Source: Mucilaginibacter yixingensis
GTDB taxonomy: Bacteria > Bacteroidota > Bacteroidia > Sphingobacteriales > Sphingobacteriaceae
Assembly (NCBI RefSeq): GCF_041080815.1
Contig: NZ_CP160205.1
Span: forward strand, 2,542,001-2,606,000
Length of the DNA stretch: 64,000 nucleotides
Direction: 5' to 3'
The notes below the pieces were generated by a model that did not search any database, was not told the origin of the DNA, and saw nothing but the letters and a program-made list of their open reading frames with translations. Below, in pieces: positions 24,456-31,828 of this stretch (its first letter is position 1; every line of letters starts with the position of its first letter). The position numbers were made by a program, and so were the translations under genes.

Positions 24456-25493
24456 TTATTTAAGTTTCAGGGCGTCGAGCAAAATATTAGCGTCAAAATC
24501 ACGATCTACCGAAGGCAGATAAATATCAAAAGCTTCGGCCTGCAGCTTCTCGGCGTATTGTTTATTGAAGAAGTATTGACCGTCTTTCACCACATAATTG
24601 AGGATAAAGAAACGGTACATCTCTTTCAAGAAACGAATTTCGTCTGCCGTTATCGGATTGATCTTGTGGTATTCTTTCAGGAAGAGGATAAAGCGCGGCT
24701 CGGTCATTGGGTTGATCAGGTAACTGAATACCGTACGATCGCCTGCGTCAGACACTACCCTGCTGAAGAAATAGAAATCCAGGATCCGGTAACTCATCCT
24801 GAACCAATCATAATCCCAACGTGAATACAGTTCCAGATTTTTAGTGACAGAGAAATTCCCGATGTTCCAATCAATGAATACCGGAATAATCTCGAAAGTA
24901 TTCATGTTGTATTTCGATCGATTTTTCAGAAACTGCTCGCAATGGTATTTTAGAAAATCGGCCTGCATACGCGACCAGCGTCCATCCTCCTTATCCAGCT
25001 CCTGCATCAGTACGGCAATATCAGTACGCAGCGTTTTTGACGATTTTGGCAACACATTCTTCAACCTGGAACAGGCCTTATGGAAACGCCCAATCTGTTG
25101 GCCAAACTTGCGGATATGCTCATCTTCCAACCGGCGAGGCAAACGCTCCATAATACGTGTCGGATTATAAAATACCACCCACGCATCCGGCTCACCGGCT
25201 TGCTTGTGTCTATAAATATAAACCCTGTTGTTTTTTAGCAGCGATTTAGACAACAGGTTATCAAACGGATACAGCAAATTGTTGGAAAGCGAATGGATGA
25301 TGCGATGATCCTCCTTAAAATATTCGTATTTGCCAAAGTTTGAGAGCTTGGCAATAATGATATCATCATCATCAAACGTTATCTTATACACATAATTGGT
25401 AGATACATTTGCGCTGATGTTCTCTATTTTTTTGATGGTTTTAGAGGCATCGTAGCCTTCCCATGCTTTAGTTATAATTGCGGAGTAGTCCAT
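24456..25493 (-). CDS. APH-like small-molecule phosphotransferase
   Basis: 345 residues with a protein-kinase-like fold of the aminoglycoside/choline phosphotransferase type. The catalytic loop is FIDWNIGNF at 206-214 (in place of HGDxxxxN, keeping D208 and N213), followed by the metal-binding aspartate region RWDYDW at 225-230. An N-terminal lobe with KITF and IIIAKL strands precedes it. The substrate is unknown. Its ATG at 25491-25493 directly abuts the left end of the GxxExxY element, so its translation signals come from the element. It is followed by the HAD gene after 6 bp. Confidence 0.82.
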   Translation of the reverse strand: MDYSAIITKAWEGYDASKTIKKIENISANVSTNYVYKITFDDDDIIIAKLSNFGKYEYFKEDHRIIHSLSNNLLYPFDNLLSKSLLKNNRVYIYRHKQAGEPDAWVVFYNPTRIMERLPRRLEDEHIRKFGQQIGRFHKACSRLKNVLPKSSKTLRTDIAVLMQELDKEDGRWSRMQADFLKYHCEQFLKNRSKYNMNTFEIIPVFIDWNIGNFSVTKNLELYSRWDYDWFRMSYRILDFYFFSRVVSDAGDRTVFSYLINPMTEPRFILFLKEYHKINPITADEIRFLKEMYRFFILNYVVKDGQYFFNKQYAEKLQAEAFDIYLPSVDRDFDANILLDALKLK

Positions 25494-26012
25494 GAACCAG
25501 GATTTAACGGATTTTTAGGATTATCAGGATTTTCTGATCTCCTGGAATTAGTATCGATTTTTAATTGCTTGACCTTTTTAAAGGTTTAAAATTCTTATTA
25601 AATAGCCTCTTAAACTGTAAAGACGCGCTTCCAAAATTAATTAACAAACCGGTATCAATATTATAAGCTTCAAGATAATTTATTGCTTGGGCCAAATGTA
25701 TATCTTCTAATCGAGCAACTGCTTTAAGTTCAACCATAACTGAACCGTTTACAAAAAGATCAACACGTCTAGTGCCAATATTAATATTGCGATAATAAAT
25801 GGGCATTTCTTTCTCTGAGATGAAAGAAATATTATTATAAGATAGTTCTATTTCTAAAGCCCGGTGATAAATGATTTCCTGAAACCCTGTTCCCAACTCG
25901 GTATGCACGTGCATTGCGCAACCTATAATTTTACCGGTTATATCGTTATTATCTGTTAATCCCATCTAAAACTAAATCCTGAAAATCTCACAAATCAGTT
26001 AAATCCTGGTTC
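25494..26012. mobile_element. Palindrome-bounded element carrying a GxxExxY gene
   Basis: The terminal inverted repeats of 39 bp (25494-25532 and 25974-26012) match at 34 of 39 positions without gaps, starting gaaccaggatttaac. Adding the flanking AT on both sides extends the palindrome by 2 bp. The only gene inside is the GxxExxY gene (25561-25965). The left end touches the start codon of the APH-like gene, and the right end is 1 bp from the stop codon of the GS-like gene, so the unit sits precisely in the junction of a probable operon. A related 161-bp pair of ends without a gene occurs at 27850-28010. No transposase is present. Confidence 0.65.
25561..25965 (-). CDS. GxxExxY protein (PD-(D/E)xK-like fold)
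   Basis: 134 residues with the name-giving motif G27-F-Q-E30-I-I-Y33, then D69 in RVDLFV and E79-L-K81 in MVELKA. These together resemble a PD-(D/E)xK nuclease core. The C-terminal segment NYLEAYNIDTGLLINFGSASLQFKRLFN is also typical. The family is common and often multicopy in Bacteroidota, and its function is not established. Here the gene is the sole cargo of a 519-bp unit with 39-bp terminal inverted repeats. It is transcribed in the same direction as the operon it interrupts. Confidence 0.88.
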   Translation of the reverse strand: MGLTDNNDITGKIIGCAMHVHTELGTGFQEIIYHRALEIELSYNNISFISEKEMPIYYRNINIGTRRVDLFVNGSVMVELKAVARLEDIHLAQAINYLEAYNIDTGLLINFGSASLQFKRLFNKNFKPLKRSSN

Positions 26013-26013
26013 A

Positions 26014-27372
26014 TTATATTATTTCGAAATACCTTTTCAATTCCCAATCAGTTACCGCTTTGCTATACTGCCTCCACTCCCACATGCGGGTTTGGGTAAA
26101 GTGTTGTACAAAGTCATCGCCAAACAGTTCTTTGGCAATATCAGAGCTTTGCATGGCAACAGCTGCTTCTTTAAGATTGGTATGCAAAATGCCGTGAGCC
26201 GCATCTTTATAACCGTTGCCCACGGTATTAGGGATAGTTAGTTCCAGTTTATTTTTAATGCCATAAAGGCCCGATGCCAGCGCTGCAGCAATGGCCAGAT
26301 ATGGATTGGTGTCTGAACCCGGGATGCGAGTTTCTAAGCGGGTATGCCCCACGGTGTCATTGATAACGCGCAGTGCTGTGGTGCGATTATCAAAGCCCCA
26401 GGTAACGGTGGTTGGCGCCCAGGCACCTTCTACCAGTCGCTTGTAGCTATTGATGGTTGGTGCATACATAGGCAACAAATGCGGCAGGCAATACAACTGG
26501 CCTGCCAGGTAATGTTTCATTACATCACTCATCTTGTTGGCGTCTGTTGCGCTGCTGAAAAGGTTTTGCGATTTGTCTTTGCTCCACAAGCTTTGGTGTA
26601 TATGGCCGCTACAGCCAGGTAAATCGGCATTCCACTTGGCCATGAAGGTGGCGGTAATGCCATGTAGCGAGGCTATTTCTTTAACCGCAGTTTTGAACAG
26701 TGTAGCATTATCGGCAGCGGCAAGGGCGTGATCGTGTTGTATGGCTGCTTCATAAACGCCAGGACCGGTTTCAGTATGCAAGCCCTCAATTGGCACATTG
26801 AATTTATTGAGCTGGTTAAACAGATCGTAATAAAATGCACTTTGTTGCGACGGCCTCAGAATAGAATAACCGAACATACCCGGCGTTAAGGTATCCAGGT
26901 TGGCAAAACCTTTTTCCTGCAAACTTTTGGGCGACTCGCTAAAGTTAAACCATTCAAACTCCTGCGAAAACTCGGGGTGATACCCCATATCCTCACATTG
27001 TTTTATCACCTTCTTCAGCAAACTGCGTGGACAAGCTGGGACGGCGCTACCGTCAGACTGGGTAAAATCAGCTAAAAAGAAAGTAGTATCATTTTGCCAT
27101 GGGATATGGCGCATGGTATTCAGGTCAATGCGGCAGTATTTATCAGGATAACCCGTATGCCAACCGGTGAGTTCCACATTATCATAACACACATCAGCAC
27201 TATCCCAACCAAACACCACGTCACAAAAACCGAAGCCGTCTTTCAGGCCATCCAGGAACTTATCACGATGGATCAGTTTACCGCGCAGCACACCATCAAT
27301 ATCGGCAAAGGCAAACTTAACGTGATCTATATTTTTTTCTTGCAGGTAAGCTGCAATCTGTTGCTTATCCAT
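26014..27372 (-). CDS. Glutamine synthetase-like gamma-glutamyl ligase
   Basis: 452 residues of the GS type I superfamily. The N-terminal beta-grasp has KFAFADIDGVLRGKLI; the catalytic barrel contains TETGPGVYEAAI, the ammonium/ATP-site segment SGHIHQSLW, and RLETRIPGSDTNPYLAIAAALASG. This last segment and the absence of an adenylylation loop fit the PuuA/GlnA-like subgroup that joins glutamate to amines rather than true glutamine synthetase. A GGCT-like gene is divergent (27459) and an APH-like kinase plus HAD hydrolase lie downstream past the GxxExxY element. A gamma-glutamylamine pathway is the working inference; the amine is unknown. Confidence 0.85.
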   Translation of the reverse strand: MDKQQIAAYLQEKNIDHVKFAFADIDGVLRGKLIHRDKFLDGLKDGFGFCDVVFGWDSADVCYDNVELTGWHTGYPDKYCRIDLNTMRHIPWQNDTTFFLADFTQSDGSAVPACPRSLLKKVIKQCEDMGYHPEFSQEFEWFNFSESPKSLQEKGFANLDTLTPGMFGYSILRPSQQSAFYYDLFNQLNKFNVPIEGLHTETGPGVYEAAIQHDHALAAADNATLFKTAVKEIASLHGITATFMAKWNADLPGCSGHIHQSLWSKDKSQNLFSSATDANKMSDVMKHYLAGQLYCLPHLLPMYAPTINSYKRLVEGAWAPTTVTWGFDNRTTALRVINDTVGHTRLETRIPGSDTNPYLAIAAALASGLYGIKNKLELTIPNTVGNGYKDAAHGILHTNLKEAAVAMQSSDIAKELFGDDFVQHFTQTRMWEWRQYSKAVTDWELKRYFEII

Positions 27373-27458
27373 AATAAGGTTAAATGAGAGCCCGCAAGTT
27401 AAAAATAACGCACGAACCTTGTTTTATAATTGATTTTAAAATTTCAAATTTATAGCAA

Positions 27459-27851
27459 ATGACAAGCCACAGCCCATATTTGTTTATTTACGGTACATTG
27501 CTCGATTCAGGCAATCGTTTTGGTGCATTTTTGCAAGCTAACAGTAAACTGATTGGAGCCGGCAGCTTTTCTGGCAGACTATATGATATTGGCCATTACC
27601 CCGGTGCCTTTTTTGACGAAACCTGCGGTTTAAAAGTACACGGACAAATAGTAGAACTACCAGATCCTGACAAAGTCCTCTCCTATCTCGATCCATACGA
27701 AGGCATCGGCCCTGAAAATGAAGAACCATATGAGTATACCCGCGAAGTGATCAGTATTGAAACCGAAAATGGCTTACTGAACTGCTGGGTGTATCTCTAT
27801 AACCATCCGGTGAACGGGTATCGGCAGATTTTATCGGGAAAATACGTCTGA
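27459..27851 (+). CDS. Gamma-glutamylcyclotransferase-like (GGCT/AIG2) protein
   Basis: 130 residues. The N-terminal YGTLL motif (11-15) forms the glutamyl-binding loop of the GGCT fold, and E81 in YLDPYEG is the likely catalytic base. Family enzymes split gamma-glutamyl-amino acids or gamma-glutamylamines into 5-oxoproline and the free amine. It is divergent from the GS-like gene, so their promoters share an 86-bp gap. The two could make and break the same bond. The stop codon at 27849-27851 overlaps the first two bases of a palindromic repeat. Confidence 0.87.
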   Translation: MTSHSPYLFIYGTLLDSGNRFGAFLQANSKLIGAGSFSGRLYDIGHYPGAFFDETCGLKVHGQIVELPDPDKVLSYLDPYEGIGPENEEPYEYTREVISIETENGLLNCWVYLYNHPVNGYRQILSGKYV

Positions 27852-28010
27852 ACCTGAATTTTTGAGATTTTTAGGATTGACAGGATTAGAATTTCTGTAT
27901 CCTATGTGTTAAAGTAGCATCAATAACCCAGCTTGTGGGGGCCCTAAACAAGTTCGGGATGACCGGGAATAAAATCCTGTGAATTCTAAAAATTCGTTAA
28001 ATCCTGGTTC
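27850..28010. repeat. Gene-less copy of the GAACCAGGATTTAAC element ends
   Basis: Arms at 27850-27887 and 27973-28010 pair imperfectly and match the ends of the GxxExxY element (the right arm reads gaaccaggatttaacg on the minus strand, and the left has ttttttaggattgacagga-type sequence). The 85-bp interior carries no gene and contains a gttcgggatgacc fragment of another repeat family. It looks like a miniature or deleted derivative. Confidence 0.65.
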
Positions 28011-28013
28011 AAC

Positions 28014-28050
28014 AAAAAAACGCCCTGTCGTTTCCGGCAGGGCGTTTTGT
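28014..28050 (-). terminator. Terminator of glutamine synthetase
   Basis: An 11-bp stem (28017-28027 with 28038-28048, cgccctg core) precedes a T run on the minus strand. It lies 20 bp after the stop codon of the type II glutamine synthetase gene. Confidence 0.88.
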
Positions 28051-28069
28051 ATAACTGGGTAGCTAATGA

Positions 28070-29077
28070 TTAAAGTTTAGCTGATTTTACAGTTTTGATG
28101 ATAACCGCAGCTACTTTGTATGGATCTGCAGCTGAGTTTGGACGACGATCTTCCAGGTAACCGCTCCAGTTGTGATCAACTGTGTACAGAGGGATACGGA
28201 TAGAAGCACCACGGTCAGATACACCGTAGCTAAAGTCGTGGATAGAAGCAGTTTCGTGTTTACCGGTTAAGCGCTGATCGTTATCGGCACCGTAAACAGC
28301 GATACACTCAGCAACTGCTGGACGGAAAGATTCACAAATTTTAGTGAAAGTTTCTTTGCTGTTTGCAGTACGCAGGGTAGTGTTAGAGAAGTTAGCGTGC
28401 ATACCAGAACCGTTCCAATCTAATTGGCCCAGTGGTTTACAATGCCAGTTGATAACTACACCGTAGCTCTCGCCAATACGCTCTAACAGGTAACGAGCAA
28501 CCCAGATCTGGTCACCAGCGTCTTTTGCACCTTTAGCAAAGATCTGGAATTCCCACTGACCGGCAGCAACTTCAGCATTGATACCTTCAACGTTCAGACC
28601 AGCTTCCAGACATACGTCTAAGTGTTCTTCGATGATCTCGCGACCGAAAGCGTTAGCAGCACCTACTGAACAATAGTATGGGCCTTGTGGCGCTGGGTAA
28701 CCACCTTCTGGGAAGCCTAGTGGTTTGTTGGTTTTTGGATCCCACAGGAAGTACTCCTGCTCAAAACCAAACCAGAAATCGTTATCATCATCCTGGATAT
28801 GAGCACGACCGTTGGTTTCGTGTGGCTCGCCATGAGAGTCAAGAACTTCACACATTACCAGGTAACCCTCTTTACGCTGTGGGTCTGGGCAAATAAATAC
28901 TGGTCTCAGAATACAATCAGACGAACCACCTGGTGCTTGTTGAGTTGATGAACCATCAAAGCTCCAATCCGGACATTCTTCCAGTGTACCGCCGAAATTT
29001 TTAACAATTTTTGTTTTGCTGCGCAGTCCTTGAGTAGGTTGAGAACCGTCCAGCCAGATGTACTCTAATTTTGCCAT
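28070..29077 (-). CDS. glnA: Glutamine synthetase type II (eukaryote-like)
   Basis: 335 residues. The start LEYIWLDGSQPTQGLRSKTKIV and WSFDGSSTQQA are hallmarks of type II glutamine synthetase. The active site shows FGFEQEYFLWD, AEVAAGQWEFQ, NWHCKPLGQLDWNGSGMHANFS, and RGASIRIPLYTV. Glutamate and ammonium are joined with ATP to form glutamine in the cytosol. It is transcribed alone, and its terminator is clear. An AT-rich 448-bp region upstream contains a small-RNA candidate reading in the same direction. With the glutamate dehydrogenase and the GS-like ligase it makes this window rich in glutamate metabolism. Confidence 0.95.
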   Translation of the reverse strand: MAKLEYIWLDGSQPTQGLRSKTKIVKNFGGTLEECPDWSFDGSSTQQAPGGSSDCILRPVFICPDPQRKEGYLVMCEVLDSHGEPHETNGRAHIQDDDNDFWFGFEQEYFLWDPKTNKPLGFPEGGYPAPQGPYYCSVGAANAFGREIIEEHLDVCLEAGLNVEGINAEVAAGQWEFQIFAKGAKDAGDQIWVARYLLERIGESYGVVINWHCKPLGQLDWNGSGMHANFSNTTLRTANSKETFTKICESFRPAVAECIAVYGADNDQRLTGKHETASIHDFSYGVSDRGASIRIPLYTVDHNWSGYLEDRRPNSAADPYKVAAVIIKTVKSAKL

Positions 29078-29525
29078 TTTTTTGAAACGTATTTAGTAAT
29101 TTTTTGAGTTTAGTTAGTTTTTCTAATCGGAAAACCAATATTTTCGACTAAATTATAAAATTTTTATAAATCGAGAGATTTTTTTTAAAAAAAACCACAA
29201 AATCATCTCTTTTACTTCCAAAACATGAATAATTTACCATTCAAAGCCAAATTTTACCATTTTCTTAAAAAACACCTATAAAAACAGCGGTATAATGAGA
29301 TTTTACTGGTTCAAACCACCATATAAAGAAAAATCCCCTACCGGGCGGCAGGGGATTTAGACGTATGTTCCCTTTACATAAAACATACTAACCAAAACCT
29401 AATCATCACAAAGATGTACCTTCTTCATGAAGAAAGTATGAAGGGTAAAATCCATTTTCACCTTTTTTATGTTATGTTAAAGTGAACTTAACCAGACCTA
29501 TAGTATGGATCATTATATTTAACGT
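29078..29525. other. AT-rich intergenic region with a small-RNA candidate
   Basis: 448 bp between divergent glnA and the DUF4251 gene. About 29080-29325 is very AT-rich, with no open frame, and presumably holds the glnA promoter. 29326-29413 is the small-RNA candidate. 29421-29434 is a short perfect palindrome (ttcttcatgaagaa). Promoters of the DUF4251 gene should lie in 29440-29520, but no clear motif was found. Confidence 0.65.
29326..29413 (-). ncRNA. Candidate small RNA, copy B
   Basis: On the minus strand, the leader TTTGTGATGATTAGGTTTTG (from 29412) continues into GTTA and then a hairpin of gtatgtt with aacatac (29388-29382 with 29369-29363, 12-nt loop). A 9-bp hairpin (29358-29350 with 29339-29331) runs into a T-rich tract. 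Leader and layout match copy A at 23386-23466, though the stems differ in sequence. It lies about 250 bp upstream of glnA in the same direction; the terminator argues that it is a separate transcript, or an attenuated leader. Confidence 0.58.
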
Positions 29526-30071
29526 ATGAAACCAATAAAACCAATTCTATTCCTGGCCGCAATGGTTGTTGCTGGAGTAAACATCACATTTGCCCAAAGC
29601 GCTGATGCTATTAAAAAGATGGTCGACAGCAAAACATTTGTTTTTAAAGCCTTAAACGCCGTAGTATTCCAGACCGCCGAGATGAATTTGGGCGCAATGG
29701 GCGGTAGCACATCCAATGTTTCCAATCAAAAAATCCAGTTAACAGCTAATGCCGGAGTTAGTGTTAAACCCGACTCCGTATCATCAAACCTACCCTACTT
29801 TGACAACAATGAGATTCAGGATAATGCTAATGTATCTACAACTACTTTGAACGTTGCTGTTAATGAAACCCCAACAAAATTTTCTACCCAGCAGTTTGAT
29901 TACAAGGTAACCCAAAAGAAAAAGGGTGATGTAGAAGTGGTTATCAAACCCAAGGGCGGCGAAGGTATAGAAAGGTATACATTTGACATCAATCCAGATG
30001 GTACAGGAAAATTAGAGATAAATATAGGCGACAAGCGTATAACTTACGAGGGAGTGGCAGCAACCAATTAG
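29526..30071 (+). CDS. DUF4251-like secreted protein
   Basis: 181 residues with a signal peptide (MKPIKPILFLAAMVVAGVNITFAQ). The mature part resembles DUF4251: SKTFVFKALNAVV, VSVKPDSVSSNLPYFDN, TKFSTQQFDYKVTQKKKGDVEVVIKPKG and a terminal KRITYEGVA. It aligns in motif order with the gene at 7567-8073 (short helix, KPDS-LPYF core, two amphipathic strands), though identity is low. It is probably periplasmic and its function is unknown. It is monocistronic and followed by a strong hairpin. Confidence 0.78.
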   Translation: MKPIKPILFLAAMVVAGVNITFAQSADAIKKMVDSKTFVFKALNAVVFQTAEMNLGAMGGSTSNVSNQKIQLTANAGVSVKPDSVSSNLPYFDNNEIQDNANVSTTTLNVAVNETPTKFSTQQFDYKVTQKKKGDVEVVIKPKGGEGIERYTFDINPDGTGKLEINIGDKRITYEGVAATN

Positions 30072-30094
30072 GCATATCAGCCCACACAATAAAC

Positions 30095-30133
30095 AAAACA
30101 GCCGTTTCAGTTATTTTGAAACGGCTGTTTTTA
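30095..30133. terminator. Bidirectional terminator
   Basis: A 15-bp perfect stem (30095-30109 with 30117-30131, cagccgtttc core) has T runs on both strands. It separates the plus-strand DUF4251 gene from the convergent altronate dehydratase gene. Confidence 0.9.
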
Positions 30134-30172
30134 TTTACCAAAGGATCAAATCCTTCTTGATATTAAGATTGA

Positions 30173-31825
30173 TTACAGCGATACGCCACGTTTCCATGGA
30201 ATAAAATCATCCTGACCGTGAGTAACAGCGCTTACTTTTACTTCGCCGCTGGCTACTTTAATTACGTAATCAAGGATACGCTCACCTGCTTGCTGAATGG
30301 TTTCATCACCTTCAATGATGGTACCGGTGTTCAAGTCGATGATATCGCTCATGCGATTATACAACGCAGTGTTGCTTGAAAGTTTGATAACCGGGGTGAT
30401 AGGATTGCCAGTTGGTGTACCCAGACCTGTAGTAAATAATACTACGTTGGCACCAGATGCAACCTCGGCAGTGGTAGACTCTACGTCGTTACCCGGAGTG
30501 CACAACAGGGTTAAGCCCGGTTTGGTTACTTTTTCAGGATAATCCAATACATCGGCCACTGGTGAAGTACCTGCTTTTTTAGCGGCACCTGCAGATTTGA
30601 TAGCGTCGGTAATCAAACCGTCTTTAATGTTACCCGGTGATGGGTTCATGTCAAAACCAGAACCCGCTTCTTCAGCACGTTGTGCGTAAGTACGCATCAG
30701 GCTGCTGAAACGCTCAGCTTTGCCACTGTCTACACAACGGTCAATCAGGTTTTGCTCAACACCGCACAGTTCTGGGAACTCGGCCAGGATAACTGAACCA
30801 CCCAAAGCAACCAGTAAGTCTGAAGTGTAACCGATAGCTGGGTTAGCAGAAATACCAGAGAAACCATCAGAACCACCACACTCTAAACCGATAGTAATTT
30901 TGCTCAATGGTGCAGGTTGACGGGTATTCTCGTTAGCCTGAATTAAGCCAGCCAGGGTTTGACGTAAAGCATTATCCAACACATCAGACTCTTTACCTGT
31001 TTTTTGCTGATCTATGATGTACAGTGGTTTAGCAAAGTTAGGATCGCGTTTAGCAATCTCTTCCTGCAACATGCTAACCTGTGCATTCTGGCAGCCTAAG
31101 CTTAAGATAGTAGCACCAGCAACGTTAGAGTGAGTAACGTAACCTGCCAGTAAACCGCAAAGTGCTTGCGCATCCTGACGGGTACCACCGCAACCACCTT
31201 CGTGGGTAAGGAATTTGATACCATCAACGTTAGGGAACACTTTTGGTGCTGCCTCTTCGTCGTGGCCGTCGCCTACCTCGGTGTATAAGATCTCGTCAAC
31301 ACTGATACCACCGCGAACTTTATTGATGAGGTGCTGAGCCTTGCTTTCATAAGCCTTTTTGCGGCCATAGCCCAAAGGTTTTACTAATGACTCTTGCAAT
31401 ACTTCAACGTTACGGTTCTCGCAAAATACCATCGGAATTACCAGCCAGTAGTTACCGGTACCCACGCTACCATCAGGACGGTGAAAACCCATAAAGGTAC
31501 GGTCCTGCCATTTGCTTACGTCTGGTTTGTGCCACTCGTGCTGGTGTGCTTCGCTATTGAAGCCGTGAGCCGCATGTTTTACGTTTTTAGTGCTGATCCA
31601 TCCACCGGTTGGGATATCGCTTTGTGCTTTACCAACCAATACGCCGTACATGATGATTTCATCACCGGCTTTCATATCTGTAGTAACAAACTTATGTTTT
31701 GCCGGAATAAAATCTACCAATGTGTAGTTTTTACCTTCAAAACTTACTACCTCGCCTGCCTGCAGGTCTGTCAACGCAACCAGTACGTTATCGGCAGGGT
31801 GTACTTTTAATAATCTCTGTTTCAT
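30173..31825 (-). CDS. uxaA: Altronate dehydratase
   Basis: 550 residues: an N-terminal SAF-like domain (about 1-90, starting MKQRLLKVHPADNVLVAL) and a long D-galactarate/altronate dehydratase domain with GFHRPDGSVGTGNYWLVIP, THEGGCGGTRQDAQ and TIGLECGGSDGFSGISANPA. It dehydrates D-altronate to 2-keto-3-deoxygluconate in the cytosol, the last step but two in galacturonate breakdown. It is last in an operon uxaB-uxaA (3-bp gap) that begins with the GH105-type hydrolase, tying intracellular catabolism to pectin degradation. Confidence 0.95.
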   Translation of the reverse strand: MKQRLLKVHPADNVLVALTDLQAGEVVSFEGKNYTLVDFIPAKHKFVTTDMKAGDEIIMYGVLVGKAQSDIPTGGWISTKNVKHAAHGFNSEAHQHEWHKPDVSKWQDRTFMGFHRPDGSVGTGNYWLVIPMVFCENRNVEVLQESLVKPLGYGRKKAYESKAQHLINKVRGGISVDEILYTEVGDGHDEEAAPKVFPNVDGIKFLTHEGGCGGTRQDAQALCGLLAGYVTHSNVAGATILSLGCQNAQVSMLQEEIAKRDPNFAKPLYIIDQQKTGKESDVLDNALRQTLAGLIQANENTRQPAPLSKITIGLECGGSDGFSGISANPAIGYTSDLLVALGGSVILAEFPELCGVEQNLIDRCVDSGKAERFSSLMRTYAQRAEEAGSGFDMNPSPGNIKDGLITDAIKSAGAAKKAGTSPVADVLDYPEKVTKPGLTLLCTPGNDVESTTAEVASGANVVLFTTGLGTPTGNPITPVIKLSSNTALYNRMSDIIDLNTGTIIEGDETIQQAGERILDYVIKVASGEVKVSAVTHGQDDFIPWKRGVSL

Positions 31826-31828
31826 TTG

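Noticed and set aside
24267..24824. 185-residue plus-strand open frame across the HAD and APH-like genes
   Set aside because: Antisense to two genes with clear motifs; the translation is cysteine- and phenylalanine-rich with no recognisable fold.
29331..29358. Simple terminator of a protein gene on the minus strand
   Set aside because: No minus-strand open frame ends just upstream; the conserved leader and hairpin ahead of it fit a small RNA instead.
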